Source: Anolis sagrei
Lineage: Eukaryota; Chordata; Lepidosauria; Squamata; Anolidae
Direction of reading: 5' to 3'
Length of the DNA: 64,000 nucleotides
Assembly: GCF_037176765.1 (NCBI RefSeq)
Contig: NC_090023.1
Location: 202,958,506-203,022,505 of the forward strand
The notes beneath the pieces are model-generated. The model was given only the letters and a program-made list of their open reading frames with translations, made no database searches and was not told where the DNA came from. Positions 47,351-58,440 of the stretch are shown in pieces. The position numbers were made by a program, and so were the translations under genes. Numbering within the stretch: position 1 is the stretch's first letter; each line of letters opens with the position of its first letter.

Positions 47351-47994
47351 GGCAATAATTCAATGCCACACAAAACAAACACAGAAGAAAGTAAACATAT
47401 GCATATGAAACAGAAAAATTAAAACATATAAACATTAAAACTAATTATTAAAAACCATGCAATCTGAAACTTGCAACAAGTAACGAAGACCATATTGGCT
47501 AGCCCTGTGGTGGAAAGAATTAAGGACAGATCTATACTGACTAAAATCCATGGCTGATTTGTAGTGCTAGATATCAGATCAGTCCTGAGATTTGGTCCCA
47601 CAGGCACTTCTCCGACATCCCCTCATATTGCAGTGGTCTCCAAACATGACATAGATCCTGCCTATTCTACACTGCTTGATGTGATGCCAGCTTGAGCAAT
47701 GGGGTGCCAAGGAAGGGAGAAGAGGAGCGAGAGGAGGAAACCTCTTCATTTCCCTTCCTTCCCAACACTCATAGTAACTTTGGCCTACATCAAGGCAAGT
47801 GATGGAGAATAGGTAGAACCCGCATTGCAACAGAATATTGTTGTGACACGGTGAGTGGGGAGAGGAAAGGAACTTCCACCCCATGTTCCCAGACCATGGG
47901 GTGACAGTGGGAACACTTGTGGTCAATTCCATTTTGGAACTGCCTAACTGTCCCTATAGGTTGTGCTAAGGTGCTGTTTGGTCACATGGGGTTG

Positions 47995-48320
47995 ATCTTA
48001 TTCTCTCCCTCGATGGACTGTCACCTTGTCGTGGTGAAGGGGCTTGTGTGTTCCAGTGAATCTGTGGGCACAACGACCGGAGTAGTGCACTGCCAGGAGT
48101 TGCCGTGGGGGAGGTTCCAGACCAAACACAGTCTGAAGACCTCAACGGCGGAGCAGGCGGAGGATAACATGATACATGTTACAATGGCTGTGAAGGCGGA
48201 AGAAGGCTGCAATGGATTGAGAAGCCACGGTTGTCGTGTTAACAATGCCACCAGTGGAACCTCACTCTGTGAAGACTGTGTGTTGATCAGCTGTGCACTG
48301 ACCTCTACACATTAAAAACC
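47995..48320 (+). mobile_element. LINE 5' region with 'GTCACCTTGTCGTGGTG' motif
   Basis: 'ctcgatggactgtcaccttgtcgtggtgaaggggcttg' (48010-48046) is a very widespread start sequence of animal non-LTR retrotransposons, here followed by about 270 bases of matching 5' leader. The hairpin CACC-TTGTCGT-GGTG is intact. No coding part follows. It may be the 5' end of the same family as 12581-13137, which is a guess. Confidence 0.5.
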
Positions 48321-50555
48321 TCATGCACAGGCATCTTCCAAGATATTATTCTACCCTGACCTAAAAAAGATTCTTATCTACCGTTCTTTGCCTATCCCTT
48401 CTGTAGGATTTTGATGATTCACTGAGGTTGGTGCTTGTAAAACAGTAATTACTGAAAGATTGTGGAAGCAGAATGTGAGTCTTTGGTTACATCTTGGCTA
48501 GGGTACAGTCTCTTTAGGTCCTGGAAACCAGGAGTGTGGAAGGAGTTGACTCTGGAGGTTGCTTGTTTTCACCTTGGCGGTTTTTTACTCCATGGTTGGT
48601 CATCAAAACATCATTCCCAGAAGTGTACAAAAGGAAGGCAGGGACTGGTTCCTTAGGATGTAGCTTGTAGTTCTTTTTCCTTTCTTGTTATATAAAAAAG
48701 TGCATTTTCTGATTAGTCGACTCCTGTTTGATATTCTGTTTCTGAAAGATTTGATTATAGGAAGAGGCTTTTTGATTGTCATCATCAGAATAATAATACA
48801 ATCAGAAATTTGAAGCAGATGTTTTCAACACTGATTGGAATTAAAACAAATTATGCAACACAACAACATCAGTTTTAAGTTGCTTGAAAACAGACGTTCT
48901 CTCCTCCAAACCTTCCCCACTTAAATCATAGATACAAATGTGGTAACTGCTTGATTCTAGTTTTCTCTTTGGAGGTCTAAGCATGAAGATGGCAGGATTA
49001 TGTCCTTCCCAAGACCATTTTAATAAAAGATGTTGCAATGGCCCAAAGTCTCCATTTGTCTTGAGCCATACCTTGGAGCTGGTTTTCCAATGTGAAACAA
49101 TAGCTGGAATTTGCTTCTTGGGCGAGGTCAAGCAAAGGTTAATGCTTTCTGTCCCAGATGTAAAAATGGAATATGTTTTAATAATAAAAGTGCAATAAAA
49201 TATAGTTTATGGTTAGGAGGATGGAGAGAGAGAGAGATAGAGAAAGGGAGAAATCTGGGAGTGGTGGGGGCTTCATGGCAAAGAGAAAATGCCACTTTAT
49301 CTCATTCTGGCTTGTTGCCCTTGGAAAGCTATGAATCCCTAGCTATAAATCCTCTTTTATTAAGGAGTGGGGAAGGTAGGGGTGTTCGATAACATCATTT
49401 TAGCTCATTTCAGTATCTCTACCGTGTTCAGCTTTTATGTGGGTGGAAAAGAGTGGGTGTAGAGCAGGAGCTGGAAACTGCCAGAGATTGGAGGGCTGTA
49501 TTATCTTTCAAGGTTTTATTTTTCTTTAAAAGTGATAACAAATTGATTTCACATTTTGCCATATTTTGGGGGCAATTTTGGTCCAAGTGAGGTCTATTAT
49601 GTAAAGGGATGTGAAGCAAAGCAGCACAAAATGGGTGATTTTTCTTCATTGTCCGGGGAAAATATGTTTTCAGGTGATGGCAGTTGTGAAGCCCTCAATA
49701 ACAATCTTGGAGGACCCATGCAGTTCATGGGTTGCACTTATCCCACCTCTGCCATGAAGGAATTGCCATTGTCCACCATCCTGCGCATCCTCAGGAGAAG
49801 AAAAGTAAATGAGATTATTAGGGAGGAAGAACTGCTAGATATGACTCCAAGGCTCTTTGACTCATGATGTGCTTGTTTCGTAATCACCTTTGTAATATAA
49901 GAATTGCTGCTAAATTTAGAGTAGACTCTCTGTTAACTGGAACTCAAGTGTAAAAGGACTCTGTCCACTATTATAGCAATCCCACCAGGTACCACCAAAT
50001 ATAAAAGACACTCGCCCCTTGATACAGCAATCCCACCAAATGCCACCAAAATGTAAAGGATACCCTGATAGCTATTAGGGATATCCCACCATGTGCCTCC
50101 AAATTATATAGCGAACTGCCCTTAATATTAAACACCAATGGAGGGACAGTAGTTAGAATTTACCCCAGGGCACACTCAAAACACAAAATAGAGGACAAAA
50201 GGCAGGCTTGGCCCCCAATGGCAAGGCCATGAGGGAAATAGTGCTCACGCACACCCTCACTCATAGATAACGACACACTAGGAGAGTTGCCACTGTTTAT
50301 TATATTTTGCCTTTACCCCTCTTGATTATTTATTAAAGTTTACTTTCTTTGCCACCCATAATATTATTTCCATGGGCCACCTCCTTTATTGAAATGTATG
50401 AAAGGCGAACGGAGACCTCAATTGGAATTAAAACAGGAAAGTATTGTTTATTTTGAATAGACAGTAAGCATAATGGTTGCAAAATATCTTATCAGGCTCT
50501 TCTTGGTTACAGAGATGGTAATTTAAAATTGAATTGCTCTAAAACAGGATCCAGA
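48321..50555. other. Gene-free DNA, nothing recognised
   Basis: A 103-codon frame at 49556-49867 has no recognisable domain and no splice or promoter support. Short GA-rich run at 49220-49250. No known repeats. Confidence 0.45.
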
Positions 50556-50559
50556 GATG

Positions 50560-51028
50560 TTGCGGGCCATCCAGTCCAACCCCCTGCCAAGAAACAGGAA
50601 AATCGTATTTAAAGCATCCCTGACAGACGGCCATCCAGCCTCTATTTAAAAGCCTCCAAAGAAGGAGCCTCAACCACACTCTGGGGCAGAGAGTTTCACT
50701 GCCGAACAGCTCTCACAGTTAGGAAGTTCTTTCTAATGTTTAGGTGGAATCTCCTTTCCTGTTGTTTGAAACCATAGTTCTGTGTCCCAGTCTCCAGGGA
50801 AGCAGAAAACAAGCTTGCTCCCACCTCCCTATGACTTCCCCTCACATGTTTATACATGGCTCTCATCATGTCTCCTCTCAGCCTTCTCTTCTGCAGGCTA
50901 AAAATGCCTAGCTCTTTAAGCTGCTCCTCATAGGGGTTGTTCTCCAGACTCTTGATGATTTCAGTCACCTTCCTCTGGACACATTCTAGCTTGTCAGTAT
51001 CTCCCTTTGACATATCTTCTTGCATCAT
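50560..51028 (-). mobile_element. CR1 LINE 3' segment
   Basis: On the minus strand the frame reads 'DKLECVQRKVTEIIKSLEN', 'LGIFSLQKRRLRGDMMRAMY', 'RRFHLNIRKNFLTVRAV', then the 3' UTR with 'ccagtccaaccccctgccaagaa'. 5'-truncated; about 110 codons stay open. Confidence 0.85.
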
Positions 51029-51587
51029 TACCTAGGCAGAGCCAAGATTGCATTTTTTTTGTGTATAAAAAGGCAAGTCTCTAGCCCAGGAATATGGCTT
51101 CTGGTTCTATTATTGTGATTAGCCCACTAAACCCTGCACAGTCCTTTTTTTGAAAAGTGATTTTCAGGTAATATTTCCCCCCACATTACACAGATATCTT
51201 CTAAACGTATATAAAAAAATCCTTAAACACCCCATATCACTTCCATAAGAATCAAACAAAGTGGCTGCATGGCAGAACATCTATTGATACATCAGTGTGA
51301 AGACAGCTTTGAGTAACTACAAGCTCTGATTATAAAAATGTCCCACAGTTCAAGCTGGAATCCAGTTACAATTGGCCCTCCAGTTTTGCAGATTCAACTT
51401 TTTAAAGATTTCATTAATATTTTCTGGGCCTTTCATGGTGATTCTATGATATCTTTCACCAGAAATTAGCCACAGCTTTCCACTGGATGACCCACAGATT
51501 CCTAGAAAGATATTCCTTCAGGTAATAAAGGTTCCTTTATTTACAATTTCACATGGGTCCTGTGTTTATGGATCCTGCAAAAGTAGA

Positions 51588-51736
51588 GTTTAAGTTGCAT
51601 TATATGGTCAGTGTAAACTTATACAGTATAATGCAGTTCAATGCAGTTAAACTGCATTGTATGAGTCTACACTGTCCATATTATGCAGATTCATTGCTGC
51701 ATTATTTGGCAGTGAAGATGGGACCTGTATTACATT
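51588..51736. mobile_element. Palindromic MITE
   Basis: Arms 'gcattatatggtcagtgtaaa' and 'ctgcattatttggcagtgaagatggg' are inverted copies; the centre 'agttcaatgcagttaaactgc' is shared with 20253-20405. Confidence 0.6.
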
Positions 51737-51739
51737 TAA

Positions 51740-52905
51740 ATTAATTTATTTGAATTGAAGTTAATAGGATTACAATCAGCTTAAAGCCAAAATCTTCTAG
51801 TTTACTAGTGGGTGGTCCATAGCCAGATTCAGATCATGTCAGAAAGATTTAATTCATTAGTATTTTGAGAGGATGAGACAGCATGAAGATTTCTGTCACA
51901 GCTTGACACCTGAAGAATGGTGAAATTTTTGAACATGATTGGAAAGCAATTGCTACTTGGATATTTTGTTTCTATTATAGAGTTATTCAGAATAGAATCT
52001 TCTGCACACATTCAGCTGTAATGCAGCAGTGCTAGTCTAATATACTTTTTTCTATTCATAAACCAAGGTAACTTCTGCAACAAGCCATTGTGAAGATGTA
52101 CACAGTGCTTTCCAATAGACTGTAGTTTCTGTAACACTGTGGTCTGAATAACTGTTTCCTGGGAGTTGTCTAAGGGCCACATTACATGGGGGCAATTGAA
52201 GTGTCCTAGGACACTATTTTCCTGGTTTGCCCATGGAGCTCCACATCACCCATGAAATGCTTTCCGATATGCAGCTTCCGGTGGGGTTCCATGGGTGAAC
52301 TAGCGCAGCTGCCACCAATACAAAAACCACCCCACGCTCCATAAGAAACAACGAGGCTTTGGCGCAGTGGTGATGCTTCCCCATGTGGGATGGAAAAGTA
52401 TTCCCTGTCACCACTTTAATTGCCATTGCTCAATGCTATGGGATCATGTTGTAAATATTTTGCATAATTTCTCTTTATTTCCATGTTAGGGGTGAGGGAA
52501 ATTCTGTCAATCATGCTACCCCTTTGCCTACAGTTGTGGTCCTCCTTCAGACTCCAACTTCCAGAAGCTCTAGCAAGTTTGTCCTATAGCCAGATATTCT
52601 GGGAGTTAAGGCTAAAACATCTGGAAGCCAATAAGTTTGACACCGCTGGCCTGCACAGAAGGCTATAACAATCCCCATTATCTGATTACATAATCATCAT
52701 TTCACATCAAGATGATATGTGAGAAGGGAACCTCTACAGTTCATTAATTCCTTGGAAAATATCAGCCAAGTGATCTGGTTAGAGACTTGTTTATGGCTAT
52801 GGGCATAACTGTGAACCACCATAAATCATAATAAAACTATCCATGGATGTAAAGCAAATAATTCAAAAATAAAACAAGGAGGAGGGGAACAGGATTTTGG
52901 TTATG
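51740..52905. other. Gene-free DNA
   Basis: No gene recognised. 52170-52430 is GC-richer and has 'gggccacattacatgggg', possibly a worn DNA transposon, not classified. Confidence 0.45.
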
Positions 52906-52916
52906 ATTATGCATGT

Positions 52917-53232
52917 AGGAGGCCTCAATGGCACAGTGGGTTAAACTGCTGAGCTGCTGAACTTGCTGACTGAAGGGTTCCCGGTTCAAACCTGGGGAGT
53001 GGGGTGAGTTCCTGCTGCTACCCTCAGCTTCCCCCAACCCAGCAGTTCGAAAACATGCAAATGTGAGTAGGTACCACTCTGGTGGGAAGGTAACGATGCT
53101 CCATGCAGTTATGCTGGCCACATGACCTTGGAGATGTCTACGGACAACACTGGTTCTTCGGCTTAGAAATGGAGATGGGTACCAACCCCCGGAAACGGAC
53201 ACAACTGGACTTAATGTCAGGGGGAAACCTTT
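52917..53232 (+). mobile_element. Sauria-type SINE (tRNA head, Bov-B-like tail)
   Basis: Head 'ggcctcaatggcacagtgggttaaactgc' with box-B-like 'ggttcaaacctgg'. The body has 'gcagttcgaaaacatgcaaatgtgagtagg', 'catgcagttatgctggccacatgaccttgg' and 'ttcttcggcttagaaatggagatggg'. The tail 'aaacggacacaactggacttaatgtcagggg' resembles the Bov-B 3' end. Nearly full length. Confidence 0.85.
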
Positions 53233-53272
53233 AACTTTACTTATGCATGCAAGGGTTATGAAATCTATGTAA

Positions 53273-53889
53273 TCTATATCTATCTGGATATATAATAAAA
53301 GTGAAAATATGTTTTTATGTTTGTGGGTATGTATGTATTTACGTTTGTGGGTGGCTTCTAAGACAGCTCCCACTTCCAGAGAGCCCTGTGACCCACTGAT
53401 AATGGATTTGCATGAAACCTAGCCCACAGATCCCCCATGACCAACAGAACATGCTGGAGGGGTTGGGGTACTGACCCAGCATGATGGGAACTGCTGTCCA
53501 CTCACATCCAGAGAATGCTGTGAACCTCACCAACGATGGATCTGGACAAAACTTTCCATATATACCCATCATGGCCAACTTTACATACTGGTAGAGTTTG
53601 GGGAGACAATTTCAGAGAATGATAGGAATTGCAGTCTATCTAGATCCAGACAGCCCAGTGAAGTTAACTGAAGATGGAGCTGGGCCAAACTTGTCACACA
53701 TACCCAACATGACCAACTGTTGGCGGTGTTTGGGGAATAGTGCACATAGGATGATAGAGTGATAACTTACCCATATCCTTTTGTATCTTTTAATGGGAAC
53801 ATTCATAAAATCAAAAATTAAACAAAGACTATTTCTAATAAATAGAGTTACAGAATCTTAACCTGGGCAATGCTGGGTACCAAAGCTAG
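53273..53889 (+). mobile_element. Helitron-like non-autonomous element
   Basis: It begins TCTATATCTATCTGG... after an A and ends 'cctgggcaatgctgggtaccaaagCTAG' before a T, with a short hairpin in the terminal part. The interior is three diverged units of about 135 bases ('gatctggacaaaactttccat', 'gagctgggccaaacttgtcacac') of the same module found in the SPIN-like composites at 1 and 40489. No coding capacity. Confidence 0.6.
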
Positions 53890-53890
53890 T

Positions 53891-54958
53891 TGATAGATAA
53901 AAACTAAAATACGTTTATCACGCCTAATCAATGTGGGTGTGGTATTGGAGGTTTGAGACAAAAAAACCCCTCACTTTAGACTGTTAGTAAGAGGAAGGAA
54001 TGGAAAGGTTTAGAGTTTGTCATCAATGCAGCTAAGCAATTATCTCATATCCCTTTCAATTTTAAATCATTTTTACACTGAAGAAGGCAGAAAAAGTAGC
54101 TACGTGAGTACTGATGTATATTTCTAATACTAAATATACTAAACAGAAAGCAAATGAAATACCAAACTCTGCTTAATATAGTGCAACCAAACATCTGTGC
54201 TCAAGAGATTGAATCTGTTGAAATAAAAACAATCCAAAAACAAATACAATCTCATTTTGAGAAATTTCAATCAATCAGACCCAAAATGTAATTTGCATAT
54301 TCCCTTAGCATTACAGATGTGATGAAAACATGTAAACTATGAAATGAGAGAATTCTGGTTTTACATTTAAGCCTTATCATTAGAGAAACCCTCTCTCTTT
54401 CTGTCTGTCTCTCACACATGCACTAGACTCACATGAATTAATGCTGTATACAGATCACAGGCCATAATTCTTAACTTTCACGTAGCTGAGTCCCTCTAGT
54501 GGCATCAGTATTTGTAGCACTTTCTTTTTTTTTAGTATTATTTCATTTCTTAAAAGTCAGCAGTGCCAAGGCTAGGTTTTTCCAGTGTTCCCATAAAGAC
54601 CCCTTCCAATAGGATTTGGTCTTCAATCTTTTCACGATTTTTTTTTTTTACTGGAAGAAGTCATATTGTTTTTCTGACACAGTGGTTCAGAGATGAACTG
54701 GATGACAAGGAGAGAAATTGGTTCCCTATGAGCTGCAAATGATTTTCTGAAGGCATGTAAGGACAGATCATCAACGGAGGCATAGTCTTCCACACAAATC
54801 ACGATGAGTAAGGAGTCAAGGCTACAAAAAGCAATATAGATACAAACTGGAGTTTGCTTGAATACATTTTCTCTCTCCTCTTCCTCCTTCTCAACACCAT
54901 TTCCCTCTCTCCATCTCTGCCTTTCTCCCTCTCACACACATGCACACAGTTGCATAGA
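53891..54958. other. Gene-free DNA upstream of the second receptor
   Basis: AT-rich; poly-T runs at 54528 and 54640. A CT-rich stretch at 54870-54945 precedes the putative first exon. No clear TATA box or CpG-rich promoter was seen. Confidence 0.4.
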
Positions 54959-54959
54959 T

Positions 54960-55224
54960 ACACAACGCACTCTATGGATTTTGGAAGGAAAAAGAAACAG
55001 CACATTGACATTGGCACAGAGAAGGCAACCAACGGACATCTAGAGACAACCACTGTAAGTATAGTACTTTTTGTTATCATTATTTGCTGGGTATCATATT
55101 TGGGAAGTGATTGAGTTTGCATGGAACAAAAGAAGAAAATATTCATAAACTGGATTGTGTCAAATCACTTTTAGATTTTTAAAAATCCAACTGCAGTTTC
55201 ACCTTTTCTTCTCCTCTTTTTCAG
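54960..55224 (+). other. Probable 5' non-coding exon and small intron of the second PRLHR-like gene
   Basis: A donor-like GTAAGT begins at 55055, and a strong pyrimidine tract ending in CAG lies at 55222-55224. Together they would remove a 170-base intron just before the coding exon. The exon start is unknown; 54960 is only nominal, downstream of a CT/CA-rich stretch. Spliced this way the leader carries a short upstream frame from ATG 54974, which reads 27 codons to the splice and ends ten codons later without joining the receptor frame. An alternative acceptor ends at 55300 (tract then CAG), which would drop the two weak ATGs at 55263 and 55273. This is a prediction from splice motifs only. 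Confidence 0.4.
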
Positions 55225-55341
55225 ACGAGTGTATTCATTTCATCCAAGGGGAACTAAAGTTTATGAGTGTACATGTTTCTCTTGCTGTGTGTTTGCTCAG
55301 TTTGGCTCAATTGGCTACAAAAACTATACAGGAGAAAGACA

Positions 55342-56373
55342 ATGAATCCGGAGAATCTAACCTCTCAGAGCTTCCTTTCAGCAATCCACAACAATACCAG
55401 CAACCTCTTCCTGGGGCTTCAGCTTGTCCAGTTCTTCAAACCGCTCATCATCCCTTGTTACTCCCTTGTGGTTTCTGTTGGCATCGTTGGAAATTACCTC
55501 CTCATCTACGTTATCTGCAAAACCAAAAAAATGCACAATGTTACTAACTTCCTTGTTGGGAACTTGGCATTTTCGGACATGCTTATGTGTGCCACCTGTG
55601 TCCCTTTGACCCTGGCATATGCCTTTGAGCCTAGAGGGTGGGTCTATGGGCGCTTCATGTGCTACTTTGTATTCCTCATGCAACCAGTCACAGTATTTGT
55701 TTCTGTCTTCACTCTGACTGTCATAGCTGTGGACAGATACCATGCCATGGTTTACCCACTCCGGAGGAGGCTGACCGTACCCGCCTGTGCCTATATTCTG
55801 GCTGCTATTTGGTTGCTAAGCTACATTTTAGCTGTCCCAGCCTTGGTCCGCACTTATCACGCAGAATTCCCAGAACTGGACTTTTCTATCTGTGAAGAAT
55901 TTTGGTTTCATAGGAAGAAGGATCGCTTAGTGTATGCCTATAGCACCCTGGTTCTCACATATGTCCTGCCCTTAACAGTAATTTCTGTGTCCTACCTGAG
56001 GATTTCTGTCAAGCTGAAGAACAGAATAGTTCCTGGCAATGTCACCCAAAGCCAAGCCGAATGTGACCGAGCCAGAAGGAGGAAGACCTTTCGCTTGCTG
56101 GTGTTGGTAGTAGCAGCCTTTGGAGTCTGTTGGTTGCCTCTGCATATCTTTAATATCATAAAGGACATTGATATTAAACTGATCAATAAAGAGTATTTTA
56201 ACCTCATTCAGCTCCTCTGCCACTGGTTTGCCATGATGTCTGCTTGCACAAATTCCTTTCTGTATGCCTGGCTGCATGATAGCTTTAGAGGGGAGCTGAA
56301 GAAAATGTTTGCCTGGAGGAGGAAAAAAACTGGACCAGCCCCCAACTGTATTGTAGCTAGTGTGGTGCTGTAA
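55342..56373 (+). CDS. Second PrRP-receptor-family GPCR (PRLHR paralogue), 343 aa, complete
   Basis: A class-A receptor clearly related to the PRLHR-like gene at 35503 (roughly 60% identical by eye over the helices). It is likely the second PRLHR subtype known in non-mammals, though an orthologous name cannot be fixed without a tree. Visible features: sequons NLT and NNT near residues 5-19; N51 in TM1; D79 in TM2; C107 and C184; DRY 131-133; the family motifs [15 protein letters not shown] and FEPRGW; CEEFW after the ECL2 cysteine; CWLP 263-266; and a C-terminal SVVL PDZ-type tail. TM7 reads NSFLY (304-308) instead of NPxxY, an unusual change at a conserved activation switch. The start is debatable. 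ATG 55342 has A at -3 and gives an N-terminus like the neighbour's; an in-frame ATG at 55273, in poor context, would add 23 residues including a hydrophobic run. The coding region is one exon, followed by AATAAA at 56533. Confidence 0.92.
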   Translation: MNPENLTSQSFLSAIHNNTSNLFLGLQLVQFFKPLIIPCYSLVVSVGIVGNYLLIYVICKTKKMHNVTNFLVGNLAFSDMLMCATCVPLTLAYAFEPRGWVYGRFMCYFVFLMQPVTVFVSVFTLTVIAVDRYHAMVYPLRRRLTVPACAYILAAIWLLSYILAVPALVRTYHAEFPELDFSICEEFWFHRKKDRLVYAYSTLVLTYVLPLTVISVSYLRISVKLKNRIVPGNVTQSQAECDRARRRKTFRLLVLVVAAFGVCWLPLHIFNIIKDIDIKLINKEYFNLIQLLCHWFAMMSACTNSFLYAWLHDSFRGELKKMFAWRRKKTGPAPNCIVASVVL

Positions 56374-56532
56374 ATATGGGGTTTTCCCCCTTGTTGCATT
56401 GTTGCCTCTCTTTTGAGGAGTATTAAGACAGTCTCTTGTGCTATAATTGATATGTGAGTTATCTTAACTGGGGTGAGCTGCTTTCAATGAACCTGTATGA
56501 TGTGATTTACAGCTGTGTATTCATTTAATGAG

Positions 56533-56538
56533 AATAAA
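56533..56538 (+). terminator. AATAAA polyadenylation signal of the second PRLHR-like gene
   Basis: A canonical hexamer lies 160 bases after the stop codon, with no competing repeat between. It implies a short 3' UTR. Confidence 0.55.
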
Positions 56539-56539
56539 T

Positions 56540-57900
56540 TCCATGAATGAAGGCAAACTGCACACAATTTCTTACTTTCCACAATATATCTTGAAAATGC
56601 TGCTACTATGCTCCCCACCAACATCCCTCCCAAACTTTCATGAGTTGTTGGCCAGTTATGTCATTGTCCATACTAAGAGATACAATCCATAGTCTTTCAA
56701 GTATGCACGTAGTGGACTGAGTTGATTGATATGTATTTGCATTGCCACAGTGTAATTAAAAATATATATTTTTCCAAGTTGTGGGTGCAAGGGGGGTGTT
56801 CCTGTATGTAATTAAACCTGAATATCAACACCACTTGCTGAAGCTACTCTTTGTAGGCACTCCGCTGTCAAGTTACAACTATACAGCCAATCCCTGAGTT
56901 ACGAACAAGATATGTTCTGTACGTTTGAATGTGTATGTAAGTTGGAACGGGTACATTTTATAAGTGTAACTCCAAACCCATTTTTAAAGTTTTGGATATC
57001 ATAGTGAAGGGTAAACAACCCTTTAAAGTTTGTTTTGCTGTTGGTGTTCCTGTTCAGAATATTTCACTGCACTTTCTGTGCCTGTGACAATTAGATTTTG
57101 AAAAGTTGGGGTTGTCTTGAAAATAAGGTAATAAGGTAATAATAAGGTAATAAAGCTTCAGCAGTGGCAGCTTCTCCACATGATAATTCTTATTATTACA
57201 AGAGTGAATTTCACTTCCTGATAAAATAGTCAATGGTCAAAACATTTTTGTTTCATTTCTAGAAATTGCAAAGGGGTGGAGGTGCTGCAAAAATTGATTT
57301 CCTTGGCAAAACCTTTTTGCACAAAAACAGTTGCATTTTGTACAGAATGAAATAGCCTCTCAACGTTTGCAGGTTTATCTTTTGTGAGTATGATAATTCA
57401 GGAATTTGATAAACACAATCTCTCTAGGAATCTCTGGGTCTTCCAGTGTGACTCTATGGTCAACATCTGTCAGATGTTAAATACAGAGTCACATTGGAGG
57501 ACCTAAGGATGTGCCTTTTTCTTACTTTTGTGAAGATCCTGTGCCCCTAATGTGCTGGACTGACTGTCCAATGTTTTATGTGGAAAATCTTGGTTTTCCA
57601 AGCCATGCATGGCTTCTCTAAATGTTAATCCACACCTGTAACTTCACTCACTAGCTGAAAAACAAAGTGAAAGCAAGTGAATGTTCTATTAGACTTATGT
57701 TTCACTATTTTGCTTTCTGTCTATAATACTGCACAGATAACATTCAGAACATGGTCACTCTGTTGACAATGAAGTCCAGTATATACAGTTCATACATCAT
57801 CTTTCTCTCAGCAAACTTGCCAGAGGCCACATCCATAAACTGGAGTCAACTTCTAGATATTAATTAGGGCAAATACTACATCTCTCTTCCAGACCTCTTC
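56540..57900. other. Gene-free DNA downstream of the second receptor
   Basis: No gene. 'cctgagttacgaacaagatatgttctgtacg' at 56894 looks like a worn mariner-type MITE end, and 'aataaggtaataa' is repeated at 57122-57152. Confidence 0.45.
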
Positions 57901-57904
57901 CAAA

Positions 57905-57985
57905 AATTTATTTATTTATTTATGACATTTATATGCCTCCCTTCTCAGCTCAAAGGGGACTCAGAGCGACTTACAAGTTGTATGT
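57905..57985 (-). mobile_element. L2-type LINE 3' end
   Basis: 'tttatttatttatttatgacatttatatgcctcccttctcagctcaaaggggactcagagcgactta' is a reverse L2 3' end; it leads straight into the AT-rich duplication. Confidence 0.6.
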
Positions 57986-57994
57986 AAATATAAT

Positions 57995-58440
57995 ATGTTA
58001 TGTTATTAGCATAGCACAATATTAGTACCATATACCCCCATATTGTACTACACCACTATACTGTAATATTATTAGTAATATTACATGTAATATGAAATAT
58101 ATAATTATTATATTGTATTATTATTATTAGTAGTATTATATTGTATTACATTATAATATTATTATCAATATTATATGTGTATACAATATATTATATTATT
58201 AGCACAGCACAATATTAGTATTATATATTAATATATTGTACTATACCACTATACTGTAATATTATTAGTAATATTACATGTAATATAAAATATATAATTC
58301 TTATAGTGCACTATTATTATTATATTACATTATAATATTATTATCAATATTATATGTGTATACAATATATTATATTATTAGCACAGCACAGCACAGCACT
58401 AATATATTAAAACTATAATATATTATATTAGTATAAGCCT
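57995..58440. repeat. AT-rich tandem duplication (units of about 180-193 bp)
   Basis: 'ttattagcacagcacaatattag' starts units at about 58005, 58198 and 58377. The two units share 'ccactatactgtaatattattagtaatattacatgtaatat' and 'tatcaatattatatgtgtatacaatata'. Almost all A/T. Confidence 0.85.

Noticed and set aside
49556-49867. 103-codon + strand frame
   Set aside because: No recognisable domain, splice sites or conserved pattern; could not be supported as a gene from sequence alone.
55273-55341. Signal peptide on the second receptor
   Set aside because: The hydrophobic run before ATG 55342 depends on a start in weak context; most receptors of this family have no cleaved signal peptide. Kept only as an alternative.
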